Shown: positions 1-8,621, numbered from the stretch's first letter. The stretch is 64,000 nt of DNA from Sulfitobacter sp. (GCA_024636445.1 JAGXHE010000127.1:1-64000); one strand, 5' to 3'. The notes: generated from the sequence alone by a model not told the origin. Translations and numbers: made by a program.

Positions 1-1166
1 CGATGCTGTCGCCCCAGACCTCCATCGACTTTGGCATGGTTGTCCGTTCGCCGATGATCGAGATCACCACAATCGGCGCGGGTGGCGGCTCCATCGCCTG
101 GGTGGACAAGGGCGGATTGCTGAACATCGGCCCGGAAAGTGCAGGGTCCACACCCGGTCCGGTGGCCTATGGGCAGGGCAACACCCGCCCCACGGTGACT
201 GACGCCAATGTGGTGCTGGGCCGGATCGACCCCGACAATCCCATCGGCGGCACGCTTGAGCGGCTCGACGTGGAAGCCGCCACTGACGCGATTCTGCACC
301 ATGTCGGCAAGCCGCTGGGATTGGACGCGATGGCGGCGGCCGAAGCGATCTTGCGCGTCGCCAACAGCCGCATGGCCGGCGCGCTGCGGCTGGTCTCGAT
401 CGAGCGGGGTTTCGACCCCAAGCGCTTTGCCTTCATGCCATTCGGCGGTGGCGGCGCCCTGCATGCGGGCGCGATGCTCGCGGACGTCGGTCTCGCGCTG
501 GCAATCGTGCCGCGCTATCCCGGTGTCACGTCGGCCATGGGCTGTGTCATCGCGGACATGCGGCAGGATTTCGTCCAGACCGTCAACGCGGGCCTTGCCG
601 GGATCAATATCGATGCGCTGGCCGGGTTCATGCAGTCTCATGTCGACAGCGGACTGGCGACACTCGACGCGGCGCGCACCCATTTCGAAGGGCGCGATAC
701 CGAATTCACGCTCGACATGGCCTATCAGGGCCAGACCCATACCGTGCCTGTCCCACTCACGATTTCGGTGATCGCAGGCAAGGTAACGCCTCCCTCAGAG
801 CAGCAGATCGGAGAGGCTTTTGACACAGCCTACCGGGCCACCTACGGACGCCTGCTTGCGAATGGCACCCGGCGGGTGATCAACCTGCGCTCTGCCGTCA
901 CCGGGCGTCGCCCTCGGTTCGACCTCGCCACCCTCGCACCCAAAGGCGGCAGCATCGACGCCGCCTACAAGGGCAGCCGTCAGGTGCATTTCGGGAACCG
1001 TTGGCATGATACGAAACTCTATGACCGGCTTGCCCTGCCCGTGGGTGCCGAAATTCCCGGTCCGGCCATCCTCGAGCAGCCAGACACGACCGTGTTGATC
1101 GAACCCGGACTACGGGGCAAGGTCGACAGCTATGGCAATACGTTGATCGAAAGGGTCTCGACATGA
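1..1166 (+). CDS. Hydantoinase/oxoprolinase family protein, HyuA-type (5'-truncated by window edge)
   Basis: The C-terminal 387 residues of an ATP-dependent hydantoinase A/5-oxoprolinase family subunit; the frame is open to the left edge, so the N-terminal part lies outside. Family marks visible are a Gly-rich GGGGALHAG block with a following YPGVTSAMGC segment, and a C-terminal GAEIPGPAILEQPDTTV block typical of HyuA. These enzymes open cyclic amides (hydantoins, oxoproline, N-methylhydantoin) with ATP, usually with a HyuB partner. No hyuB follows. The next gene starts in an ATGA overlap at 1163, so they form one operon with the isochorismatase-fold and lyase genes. Family assignment is firm; the substrate is not known. 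Confidence 0.85.
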   Translation, partial: MLSPQTSIDFGMVVRSPMIEITTIGAGGGSIAWVDKGGLLNIGPESAGSTPGPVAYGQGNTRPTVTDANVVLGRIDPDNPIGGTLERLDVEAATDAILHHVGKPLGLDAMAAAEAILRVANSRMAGALRLVSIERGFDPKRFAFMPFGGGGALHAGAMLADVGLALAIVPRYPGVTSAMGCVIADMRQDFVQTVNAGLAGINIDALAGFMQSHVDSGLATLDAARTHFEGRDTEFTLDMAYQGQTHTVPVPLTISVIAGKVTPPSEQQIGEAFDTAYRATYGRLLANGTRRVINLRSAVTGRRPRFDLATLAPKGGSIDAAYKGSRQVHFGNRWHDTKLYDRLALPVGAEIPGPAILEQPDTTVLIEPGLRGKVDSYGNTLIERVST

Positions 1167-1765
1167 AGCCAGCCAAAACCGCTTTGCTCACCATCGATTT
1201 GCAGAACGATTTCCTGCATCCGGAAGGTGCCTATGGCCGGGCCGGGCAAAGCGCCGAGCCGATCCTCGCCCTGCCCGAGCGGATCGCGCCCCTGAAAGAC
1301 GCCCTCACGACAGCAGGCGGCACCTATATCTCGGCACAGTTTACCCTGGTGCCGGGACGCAATGACGAGCCGCTGATCGCGGATCACCTGCGCAAGCTGC
1401 GGCCATTCCTTACAAAGGGCGATTTCGCGCCCGGCGGTTTCGGTCACGCGTTGGTCGACACCCTCTCCCCGGCGGATTTCACCATCGAAAAGGTTGCCTA
1501 CTCCGCCTTCTACCAGACCCGGCTGGAATATATCCTGCGCGCCATGAAAATCGACACGCTGATCATCGGCGGCATCGTGACCAACGGTGGCGTGGCCAGC
1601 ACCGTGCGCGATGCGCATTTGCGCGACATTCACACGATCCTGCTCTCTGACGGGTGTGCCGCGTTCAAGGAGGATGTCCACGCAGCCACGCTGACGTCGC
1701 TGGGCTCGGTGACCGCGGTGATGACCTGCGCCGAGGCGACCGCCTTGGTCGGAGGCAAAACATGA
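1163..1765 (+). CDS. Isochorismatase-fold hydrolase lacking the catalytic Cys
   Basis: A 200-residue single-domain protein of the isochorismatase/cysteine hydrolase superfamily, the usual length. The N-terminal IDLQNDF supplies Asp12, and EKVAYSAF supplies Lys110. The nucleophile loop reads IIGGIVTNGGVAST, so the position normally held by Cys (TNVCV in amidases) is Gly143, codon GGC. The same Cys-to-Gly change is known in true isochorismatases of the EntB/PhzD type, which hydrolyse a vinyl ether by acid catalysis. It is therefore unlikely to be a conventional amidase such as N-carbamoylsarcosine amidase, despite the hydantoinase neighbour. It is coupled by ATGA overlaps to the genes on both sides. 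Confidence 0.85.
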   Translation: MKPAKTALLTIDLQNDFLHPEGAYGRAGQSAEPILALPERIAPLKDALTTAGGTYISAQFTLVPGRNDEPLIADHLRKLRPFLTKGDFAPGGFGHALVDTLSPADFTIEKVAYSAFYQTRLEYILRAMKIDTLIIGGIVTNGGVASTVRDAHLRDIHTILLSDGCAAFKEDVHAATLTSLGSVTAVMTCAEATALVGGKT

Positions 1766-2622
1766 CGCTGCGCGACCGGCTCAAAGCGCCCGAGATTCTG
1801 GTCGCTCCGGGGGTCTACGACGGGCTGACTGCGGCGCTCGCCACCGATGCGGGGTTCGAAGCGCTGTACCTGTCCGGTGCGGCGGTGGCCTACACCCGGC
1901 TTGGCCGACCCGACATCGGCCTGACCACCGCATCGGAGATGGCGGACACGATGACACTGATCGCGGACCGGACCGACCTGCCGGTCATCATGGATGCGGA
2001 CACCGGTTTTGGGAATGCACTCAACGCGCGCCGCACCTTGCAAAGCTACGAACGCGCCGGGGCCGCCGCCTTGCAGGTAGAGGATCAGGGCTATCCCAAG
2101 AAATGCGGCCATCTGTCGGACAAGTCTCTGATCGCCAAGCAGGAGATGGTCGGCAAGATCGCTGCGATGGCCGACGCACGCCGCCGCGATACGCTCATCA
2201 TCGCGCGGACCGATGCCATCTCGGTCGAAGGCTTCGAGGCCGCCATCGACCGGGCGGGCAGCTACATCGACGCGGGCGCGGACGTTCTGTTTATCGAAGC
2301 GCCACGCAACAGCGACGAGTTGGCAAGGATCGCACAGACCTTCAAGGGTCAGGTGCCACTGTTGGCCAATATGGTCGAAGGCGGCGCGACGCCGATTTCC
2401 TCTGCCGCCAACCTGCAGGATATGGGGTTTGACATCGTGATCTTCCCCGGTGGCATCGTTCGCGCCCTCGCGCGCACCGCCCAGGACTACTACGCCAGCC
2501 TGCGCAAAGCAGGCAGCAACACGCCCTTCGCCGACCGGATGCATGATTTCGACGGGTTGAACGAGGCCATCGGCACCAAGGATATGCTCGCTCTGGGCAA
2601 ACGGTTCGATGGCAGCGCCTGA
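1762..2622 (+). CDS. Isocitrate lyase/phosphoenolpyruvate mutase family protein
   Basis: A 286-residue enzyme of the ICL/PEP mutase TIM-barrel superfamily. The metal-binding motif DADTGFG is at 78-84 and the active-site loop KKCGH at 113-117, the form found in methylisocitrate lyase, 2,3-dimethylmalate lyase and oxaloacetate decarboxylases. SGAA near 38-41 is also conserved. A C-C bond cleavage of a 2-hydroxy-acid (malate or citrate derivative) is expected; the exact substrate cannot be read. The start at 1762 was chosen because it forms an ATGA overlap with the previous stop. The 3' end overlaps the next gene by 14 nt, so all four genes are translationally linked. Confidence 0.85.
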   Translation: MTLRDRLKAPEILVAPGVYDGLTAALATDAGFEALYLSGAAVAYTRLGRPDIGLTTASEMADTMTLIADRTDLPVIMDADTGFGNALNARRTLQSYERAGAAALQVEDQGYPKKCGHLSDKSLIAKQEMVGKIAAMADARRRDTLIIARTDAISVEGFEAAIDRAGSYIDAGADVLFIEAPRNSDELARIAQTFKGQVPLLANMVEGGATPISSAANLQDMGFDIVIFPGGIVRALARTAQDYYASLRKAGSNTPFADRMHDFDGLNEAIGTKDMLALGKRFDGSA

Positions 2623-3979
2623 CGTCGCCCCCCCGCCCGCCTCCTTCGATCTTTCGGTCGGGACGCTGATCATCGGAGCCGGAGCCTGCGGGATGATTGC
2701 GGCATTGGCCGCGCATGAAGCGGGGCAAGATGTTCTGGTGATCGAGGCGGACACGGTGCCATCGGGCTCGACCGCACTCAGCGCCGGATTGATCCCTGCC
2801 GCCGGCACGCGGTTTCAGTCAGACGCCGGGATCTCGGACGACGCGTCCCTGTTCGCTAAGGATATTCAGGCCAAGGCCCATGACGAGAACGATCCCGAGC
2901 TTGTCACCCGTTTGGCCGAGCAAGCGGCAATTGTCATAGAATGGCTGACGGACACGCATGGCCTGCCGTTCTCGCTGGTCACCGATTTCGATTACCCCGG
3001 CCACAGTCGGCGCCGTATGCACGGCCTGCCACGCAGGGCTGGGCGCGAGCTGATCGACGCGCTGCGCAACCGCATTGAGACGCTCGAGATTCCTCTGATC
3101 TGCAATCGTCGCGCCACCCGGCTTTTCACCACGAACGACCGGATCGTTGGCGCGCAGCTGACCTTGCCCGACGGCAACGTTGAAACCGTAAGCTGCGAGC
3201 GTCTGATCCTCGCCTGCAACGGCTTCGGGGGCAACCGCGAGATGGTCTCGCAACACATGCCCGACATCGCCGATGCGGTCTGGTTCGGCCATGACGGCAA
3301 CCGAGGCGAGGCGATCGATTGGGGCGATGCATTGGGTGCAGCCACCCGTCACCTCGGTTCCTATCAGGGACACGGCAATGTCGCACACCCGCATGGCATA
3401 CTGATCACTTGGGCGACAATCACCCAAGGCGGGTTTCAGGTGAACGCGCAGGGGCACAGGTTCTGGGATGAAAGCCAAGGCTACTCAGAAGCCGCCCGTG
3501 CGGTTCTGGCCCAGCCCGGAGGGACTGTCTGGACCATCTTCGACGCCCGCATCGCATCGATTGCGCGTCAATTCGATGACTTCAAACAGGCCGAGCAGCA
3601 AGGCGCAATCCTGGAAGCTGACAGCCTCGAAGCACTGGCAGGGCGCACAGGCATCCCGACCGATGCCCTGCTGAAGACGTGCGCCGCGCTCCAAGAAACC
3701 GGAACCGATGGTTTTGGCCGATCCTGGCACACATTGCCGCTTGCCCCGCCCTATCACGCGGTAAAAGTCACGGGTGCGCTTTTTCATACGCAAGGCGGGC
3801 TCGACATCGACCCGGTTACTGCACGGGTCCGCAAGAAAGCGGGTGGCACCTTCGCCAATTTCTTCGCCGCCGGCGGTGCTGCTTGCGGCGTGTCGGGCAT
3901 GGGCGACAGCGGTTATCTGTCGGGCAACGGCCTGCTGGCTGCCACAGCGCTCGGCTATATCGCGGGGCGCGCCTCGTAA
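2609..3979 (+). CDS. FAD-dependent oxidoreductase, fumarate reductase/3-ketosteroid dehydrogenase-like flavoprotein
   Basis: A 456-residue cytoplasmic flavoprotein with no signal peptide. The N-terminal dinucleotide fold has GAGACG at 23-28 and acidic Glu46 ending the second strand, followed by SGSTALSAG at 52-60. The C-terminus has the second FAD-contacting segment (FFAAGGAACGVSGMG and SGNGLLAA) seen in the FAD_binding_2 family with fumarate reductases, tricarballylate dehydrogenase and KstD. It probably oxidises or reduces a CH-CH bond of a carboxylic acid intermediate. As the last gene of the coupled operon it plausibly acts on the same catabolic route as the lyase before it. The substrate is not determinable. 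Confidence 0.8.
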   Translation: MAAPDVAPPPASFDLSVGTLIIGAGACGMIAALAAHEAGQDVLVIEADTVPSGSTALSAGLIPAAGTRFQSDAGISDDASLFAKDIQAKAHDENDPELVTRLAEQAAIVIEWLTDTHGLPFSLVTDFDYPGHSRRRMHGLPRRAGRELIDALRNRIETLEIPLICNRRATRLFTTNDRIVGAQLTLPDGNVETVSCERLILACNGFGGNREMVSQHMPDIADAVWFGHDGNRGEAIDWGDALGAATRHLGSYQGHGNVAHPHGILITWATITQGGFQVNAQGHRFWDESQGYSEAARAVLAQPGGTVWTIFDARIASIARQFDDFKQAEQQGAILEADSLEALAGRTGIPTDALLKTCAALQETGTDGFGRSWHTLPLAPPYHAVKVTGALFHTQGGLDIDPVTARVRKKAGGTFANFFAAGGAACGVSGMGDSGYLSGNGLLAATALGYIAGRAS

Positions 3980-4190
3980 AACCGGGTAACGCAGGCTGAA
4001 AGCAAAGGGACACCCAACCTCTCAGGGGTAAACTGCTTGGGGGCTACACATCGCCATCCGCTTTCAAACCAGCCCTTGCATCACATTCTTGAAAACTGCG
4101 CGGTGATCTTCGCAAAGGAACCTTTGGAGGGGTGACCGGTGGCCCATTGCTGCACTAGCGTTCTGTCAAGACCAAAATGGAGCCTCAACA
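3980..4190. other. Intergenic region upstream of the sulfonate module
   Basis: This 211-nt gap separates the flavoprotein gene from the HpsN-like gene and should hold the promoter of the latter. The only clear structure is a palindrome at 4113-4126, CAAAGG-AA-CCTTTG, about 65 nt before the start codon, which could be an operator. No convincing -35/-10 pair or rho-independent terminator was found. Confidence 0.3.
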
Positions 4191-5498
4191 GTGCCGCGCG
4201 AATACCTCAAAAAAGCGATTAAAACAGCCCATAGCGGCGCTGCTGATGTGTCCAAGACCGTTGCGGACATCCTGGCCGATATTGAACAGGGCGGCGAAGC
4301 GGCAGCGCAGCGTTATGCCAGACAGTTCGACGGCTACGACGGCCCCGCGGTTCTGAGCGCCGATGCCATCGCCGAAGCCTGCGCCCTTGTCCCGCAATCC
4401 CTGCGCGACGACATCGCTTTTGCGCACGACAACGTCCGCCGCTTTGCCGAGGCGCAAAAGCAATCGGTGCGCGACGTCCAGACCGAAGTGGTCCCCGGCC
4501 TGATCGCGGGACAAAAGACCATCCCCTGCAACGCTGCGGGCTGCTACATTCCGGGCGGGCGTTATTCGCACGTCGCATCGGCCATCATGACGGTCACCAC
4601 CGCCAAGGTCGCCGGTGTCAGCCACATCGCCGCCTGCTCGCCTCCACGCCCCGGCATCGGATTGCCGCCCGCGATCATCTTTGCAGCAAACCTGTGCGGC
4701 GCCGACAGCATTCTGGCGATGGGCGGCGTGCAGGGCATTGCCGCCATGACCTTCGGGCTGTTCGGATTGCCCCGCGCCGACATCCTTGCAGGCCCCGGCA
4801 ACCAATATGTCGCCGAAGCGAAACGCATCCTCTATGGCCGCGTCGGCATCGACATGGTCGCAGGACCGACCGACAGCCTGATCCTGGCCGATGCCTCTGC
4901 CGATGCGCATATCGTCGCCACCGATCTGGTCAGCCAGGCCGAGCACGGCTACAATTCGCCCGTCTGGCTGGTCACCGACGATCGCGCCCTGGCAATGGAC
5001 GTCGCTGCCCGCGTCCCCGCACTGATCGCAGCCCTGCCCACGCTGAACCGCGAAAGCGCCGAAGCGGCATGGCGCGATTATGCCGAGATCATCCTGTGCG
5101 ACGACCGCGAGGATATGGCCGCCTGTTCCGACGCCTATGCCCCCGAACACCTGACCGTGCAGGCCACCGATCTGGACTGGTGGCTGGACCGGCTGACCTG
5201 CTACGGCTCACTGTTTCTGGGTGAAGAGACCACCGTTTCCTACGGCGACAAGGCTACGGGCACCAACCATGTCTTGCCGACTTCGGGCGCGGCAAAGTAC
5301 ACTGGTGGCCTGAGCGTTCACAAATACATGAAAGTCGTCACATGGCAGCGCGCCACCCGTGCCGGATCGAAATCCGTGGCCATCGCCACCGCCCGCATCA
5401 GCCGCGTCGAAGGCATGGAAGGCCACGCCCGCAGCGCCGATGTACGCCTTGCCAAATACTTCCCCGACGAGGTCTTTGACCTTGCAGCCCAAATCTGA
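4191..5498 (+). CDS. hpsN: Sulfopropanediol 3-dehydrogenase (HpsN-like), histidinol dehydrogenase superfamily
   Basis: A 435-residue member of the HisD superfamily. All zinc and catalytic residues are present: Q249 and H252 in SQAEHG, E319-H320 in APEHL, D353 in YGDKATGTNH and H412 in MEGHARSAD. The HisD substrate motif GPSEV is replaced by GPTDS and the gene sits directly before comDE rather than in a his operon, which favours HpsN. HpsN oxidises (R)-2,3-dihydroxypropane-1-sulfonate with NAD+ in two steps to (R)-sulfolactate. The GTG start has a GGAG site 8 nt upstream. A real histidinol dehydrogenase or another hydroxy-sulfonate dehydrogenase is the alternative. Confidence 0.75.
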   Translation: MPREYLKKAIKTAHSGAADVSKTVADILADIEQGGEAAAQRYARQFDGYDGPAVLSADAIAEACALVPQSLRDDIAFAHDNVRRFAEAQKQSVRDVQTEVVPGLIAGQKTIPCNAAGCYIPGGRYSHVASAIMTVTTAKVAGVSHIAACSPPRPGIGLPPAIIFAANLCGADSILAMGGVQGIAAMTFGLFGLPRADILAGPGNQYVAEAKRILYGRVGIDMVAGPTDSLILADASADAHIVATDLVSQAEHGYNSPVWLVTDDRALAMDVAARVPALIAALPTLNRESAEAAWRDYAEIILCDDREDMAACSDAYAPEHLTVQATDLDWWLDRLTCYGSLFLGEETTVSYGDKATGTNHVLPTSGAAKYTGGLSVHKYMKVVTWQRATRAGSKSVAIATARISRVEGMEGHARSADVRLAKYFPDEVFDLAAQI

Positions 5499-5547
5499 GC
5501 TACTTCGATCTGACCTGAATAAACCCGACCAAACAGGGAGCCTCCAA

Positions 5548-6045
5548 ATGACCATATCTGAACAGATCGTCGGCGATTTGGTGGCCAATGATATTGCCTT
5601 TGTCACCACCGTGCCGTGCAAACAGCTGGGCGGCGTGATCGAAGCGGTCGACGCGCACCCCGACATCATGCACGTCCCCGCCAACAAGGAAGACGAGGGC
5701 ATGGGCCTGTGTGCAGGCGCATGGATGGGCGGCAAGCGCCCGATGATCATCATGCAGAACACCGCCATCGGCGTGACGATCAACACGCTGGTAACGCTGA
5801 CCCAATTCTACCGGATGCCGCTGCCGATGCTGATCTCGTATCGCGGCGAGCTCAAGGAACCTGTCGCCTGTCAGGCCGAAATGGCCGTCCACACCAAGGC
5901 GCTGCTGGCCCAGCTGAACATCCCCACCTACCACTTTCACAAAAAGTCGGACGCGGACGAACTGGACGCGATCCTGAAATACACCTTCATGTGCAACAAA
6001 CCCGTCGCAATACTGACCGACGCAACATTCTGGGGGGGCTACTGA
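5548..6045 (+). CDS. comD: Sulfopyruvate decarboxylase, alpha subunit
   Basis: A 165-residue protein matching the PYR-domain half of the thiamine-diphosphate enzyme sulfopyruvate decarboxylase. Shared features with archaeal ComD as I recall it include VPCKQLGGVIEA, the EDEGMGLCAGAW segment carrying the cofactor-activating Glu, the MQNTAIG segment and ISYRGELKE. With ComE it converts sulfopyruvate to sulfoacetaldehyde and CO2. In bacteria this serves sulfolactate/DHPS catabolism, upstream of sulfoacetaldehyde acetyltransferase (Xsc), which is not in this window. A GGGAG ribosome site precedes the ATG, and the stop overlaps comE in TGATG. Phosphonopyruvate decarboxylase is a related but less likely alternative. 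Confidence 0.85.
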   Translation: MTISEQIVGDLVANDIAFVTTVPCKQLGGVIEAVDAHPDIMHVPANKEDEGMGLCAGAWMGGKRPMIIMQNTAIGVTINTLVTLTQFYRMPLPMLISYRGELKEPVACQAEMAVHTKALLAQLNIPTYHFHKKSDADELDAILKYTFMCNKPVAILTDATFWGGY

Positions 6046-6599
6046 TGAACCGTTCCGACATCCTGCGCGATATAGCACCTGTGATCCGCGACCATCTGGT
6101 GGTGTGCAACATCGGCCTGCCCAGCCAAGAGTTGCACATGATCGACGACCAGCCGACCAACTTCTATATGCTGGGCACGATGGGGCTGGCGTCGTCGATC
6201 GGTCTGGGCGTGGCCTTGGCGCAAGACAAACAGGTCATCGCGATCGACGGCGACGGCTCGGTGCTGACCAATCTGGGCACGCTGCCGACCATCGCAAACA
6301 ACGTGGCCGACAACTTCATCCTGCTGATCATCGACAACGGCAGCTACGGCTCGACCGGCGATCAGCCGACCTATGCGGGCAAGAAAACCTCGCTGACGGC
6401 GGTCGCGCGGGCCTGCGGCTGTGACAACGTGGTGGAAGTCGTGGCCAAGGACGTAGCCCAGGCGCTGACCGATGCGCTGGCAGCCAAACGCATGACCGTG
6501 ATCGTCGCCAAATGCGTCAGCGGCAACATCAAGGTGCCCGTGATCACCAAGGACCCGGTGGCGATCCGCGACCGGTTCATGGCTGCGATCCAATCCTGA
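6045..6599 (+). CDS. comE: Sulfopyruvate decarboxylase, beta subunit
   Basis: The 184-residue PP-domain half of the ThDP-dependent decarboxylase. The cofactor motif begins with GDGS in AIDGDGSVLTN and ends at IDNGSYGSTG, matching archaeal ComE closely, as do NFYMLGTMGLASSIGLG and a short C-terminal RFMAAI. It pairs with ComD encoded immediately before it; the ATG uses the A of the comD stop (TGATG), so expression is coupled and near-stoichiometric. Its role is decarboxylation of sulfopyruvate from sulfolactate oxidation. No sulfolactate dehydrogenase (SlcC/SlcD/ComC) lies next to it, so the pathway must be completed elsewhere. Confidence 0.87.
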   Translation: MNRSDILRDIAPVIRDHLVVCNIGLPSQELHMIDDQPTNFYMLGTMGLASSIGLGVALAQDKQVIAIDGDGSVLTNLGTLPTIANNVADNFILLIIDNGSYGSTGDQPTYAGKKTSLTAVARACGCDNVVEVVAKDVAQALTDALAAKRMTVIVAKCVSGNIKVPVITKDPVAIRDRFMAAIQS

Positions 6600-6708
6600 C
6601 ACCCGGCCTGTAAATCGGGCCAGAATTTCGGGCAGCGACCCGCCGCCCCGCCTTGACCTTCCAGCGTTAACACGTCTTCATGTGGGACGCTGAAAAAAGG
6701 GGCACAAA

Positions 6709-7833
6709 ATGTACACACCGGCGATCACGGGCACAGGCGTCTTCACACCCTCGCAGACCATCACCAACGCCGAACTGGTCAAGGCCTTCAACGCCTATGC
6801 CGACCTGTACAATGCCGAACACGCAGACGAGATCGCCGCTGGCACACGGACGGCCAAGGATCATTCGTCGGAAGAGTTCATATTCAAGGCCTCGGGCATC
6901 GAACAGCGCTACGTGATGGTCAAGGACGGCATCCTGGACCCGACGGTGATGTACCCCCAAATGCGTCAGCGCAGCGATGAAGAGCCGTCGATCATGGCCG
7001 AAATGGCATTGAAAGCCGCCAATATCGCGCTGGAGAACGCAGGCAAGACCGCCGCCGACGTGGGCGCGGTGATCTGTGCTGCCTCGAACATCGAGCGCGC
7101 CTATCCCGCCGTCGCCATCGAAATTCAGGATCTTCTGGGCATTCAGGGCTTTGCCTTCGACATGAACGTCGCCTGCTCGTCCGCGACCTTTGGCATCCAG
7201 GCCGCCGCCGACATGATCCGCTCGGGCTCGATCCGCTCGGCGCTGGTGATCAACCCCGAAATCTGCTCGGCCCACATCGAATGGCGCGACCGCGATTGCC
7301 ACTTCATCTTTGGCGACGTCGCCACCGCGACCCTGCTGGAACGCGAGGAAGACGCCAAAGGCCCCTACTTCGCCATCAAATCCACCCGCTGCGCCACCAG
7401 CTATTCAAACAACATCCGCAACAACAACGGCTTTTTGCGCCGCTCGCGCCCCGACGGCATGAAAGACCGCCGCGACATGCAGTTCATGCAGAACGGTCGC
7501 AAGGTGTTCAAAGAGGTCGTCCCGATGGTTTCGCAACACATCACCGACCACATGGCGGATGAAAACCTTGGCGCAGGTGACATCAAGCGTCTGTGGCTGC
7601 ATCAGGCCAACAAAGGCATGAACGATATGATCGGCAAAAAGGTTCTGGGCCGCACACCCGAGCCGCATGAACAGCCCAACATCCTGCAAGACTACGCCAA
7701 CACGTCCTCGGCGGGATCGATCATCACCTTCGCCAAACACTCAGCCGACCTCAAAGACGGCGATCACGGTCTGATCTGCTCATTCGGCGCAGGCTACTCG
7801 GTCGGCAGCGTTCTGGTCGAAAAACACGGCTGA
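6709..7833 (+). CDS. 3-oxoacyl-ACP synthase III family (FabH-type) protein
   Basis: A 374-residue ketosynthase III of the thiolase superfamily. The Cys-His-Asn triad is visible: C156 in MNVACSSATF, H298 in LHQANKG and N331 in YANTSSAG; the C-terminus carries the usual GAGYSVGS loop. It is about 50 residues longer than housekeeping FabH (near 320) with an extended N-terminal region (about 20-70), more like the DarB or secondary-metabolite FabH types. The reaction expected is decarboxylative condensation of an acyl-CoA with malonyl-ACP or acyl transfer. An AAGGGG site precedes the ATG. It lies 109 nt after comE on the same strand, but shared transcription is uncertain. Confidence 0.8.
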   Translation: MYTPAITGTGVFTPSQTITNAELVKAFNAYADLYNAEHADEIAAGTRTAKDHSSEEFIFKASGIEQRYVMVKDGILDPTVMYPQMRQRSDEEPSIMAEMALKAANIALENAGKTAADVGAVICAASNIERAYPAVAIEIQDLLGIQGFAFDMNVACSSATFGIQAAADMIRSGSIRSALVINPEICSAHIEWRDRDCHFIFGDVATATLLEREEDAKGPYFAIKSTRCATSYSNNIRNNNGFLRRSRPDGMKDRRDMQFMQNGRKVFKEVVPMVSQHITDHMADENLGAGDIKRLWLHQANKGMNDMIGKKVLGRTPEPHEQPNILQDYANTSSAGSIITFAKHSADLKDGDHGLICSFGAGYSVGSVLVEKHG

Positions 7834-7836
7834 CGC

Positions 7837-7908
7837 TTTCTTTTGGCCTGAAATATCCCGGGGGGCCAGGGGGCGGAGCCCCCAAATAGAGGTCTGGGCG
7901 GAGCCGCC
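7837..7908 (+). repeat. Dispersed intergenic repeat, family 2, copy 1
   Basis: Between the convergent ketosynthase and arsH genes. It starts TTTCTTTTGGCCTGAAATAT, followed by CCCGGGGGG and two GC-rich palindromes (GGGGGCGGAGCCCCC and GGCGGAGCCGCC). The same head and a GC palindrome recur at 58956-58996. It may act as a bidirectional terminator, since both flanking genes end here. Confidence 0.6.
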
Positions 7909-7913
7909 AACCG

Positions 7914-8621
7914 CTATTTCTCGGAAACCCTCTGGTGCACAGCCTCAACCGATTCAACCCGCTCGGAATACCTGTCCACCAGATAATCCGCACGTCCGCG
8001 CACCAGCCATGTAAACTTTACCAGCTCTTCCATCACATCGACGATCCGGCGATAAAACGGCCCCTCAGGCAGCCGTCCGTCCTGAAACTCCAGCCACGCT
8101 TTGGGGATGGACGACTGGTTGGGAATGGTCACCATCCGCATCCAGCGCCCAAGAATACGCATCTGGTTGACCGCATTGAACGACTGCGACCCGCCCGACA
8201 CCTGCATGACCGCCAGCGTCTTGCCTTGGGTTGGGCGAATGCCGCCCTTCATCGACAGCGGCAGCCAGTCGATCTGGGTTTTCATCAGCCCGGTCATGGC
8301 CCCATGCCGTTCGGGCGACGACCAGACCATGCCTTCGGCCCAGACGGCCAGTTCGCGCAGTTCGACCACCTTGGGGTGCTCTTCGGACATATCATCGACC
8401 AGCGGCAGGCCCGCAGGATCGAACATCCGCGTTTCGCAGCCCAGGTGGCGCAGCACCCGCGCTGCTTCCTCTGCGGCGCGGCGCGAATAGCTGACGTCGC
8501 GCAGCGATCCGTACAGCAACAGAATACGCGGCGGATGCCGCGGATCATCCGCAGCCGCCAGCCCGTCGATATCTATCTCGGGCAGAGCGCTCACAATAAG
8601 GGCGTCGTTGAATTCAGACAC
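7914..8621 (-). CDS. arsH: ArsH-type NADPH-dependent flavoprotein
   Basis: A 235-residue protein of the ArsH group of the NADPH-dependent FMN reductase family. The FMN phosphate loop [10 protein letters not shown] occurs near residue 38, followed by the typical [18 protein letters not shown] segment and the C-terminal helix with VDRYSER. ArsH enzymes reduce or oxidise organoarsenicals, quinones or metals and protect against arsenic and oxidative stress. There is no arsR, arsB, acr3 or arsC beside it, so this is a solitary copy. It is transcribed divergently from tdk across a 186-nt gap. Confidence 0.88.
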   Translation of the reverse strand: MSEFNDALIVSALPEIDIDGLAAADDPRHPPRILLLYGSLRDVSYSRRAAEEAARVLRHLGCETRMFDPAGLPLVDDMSEEHPKVVELRELAVWAEGMVWSSPERHGAMTGLMKTQIDWLPLSMKGGIRPTQGKTLAVMQVSGGSQSFNAVNQMRILGRWMRMVTIPNQSSIPKAWLEFQDGRLPEGPFYRRIVDVMEELVKFTWLVRGRADYLVDRYSERVESVEAVHQRVSEK

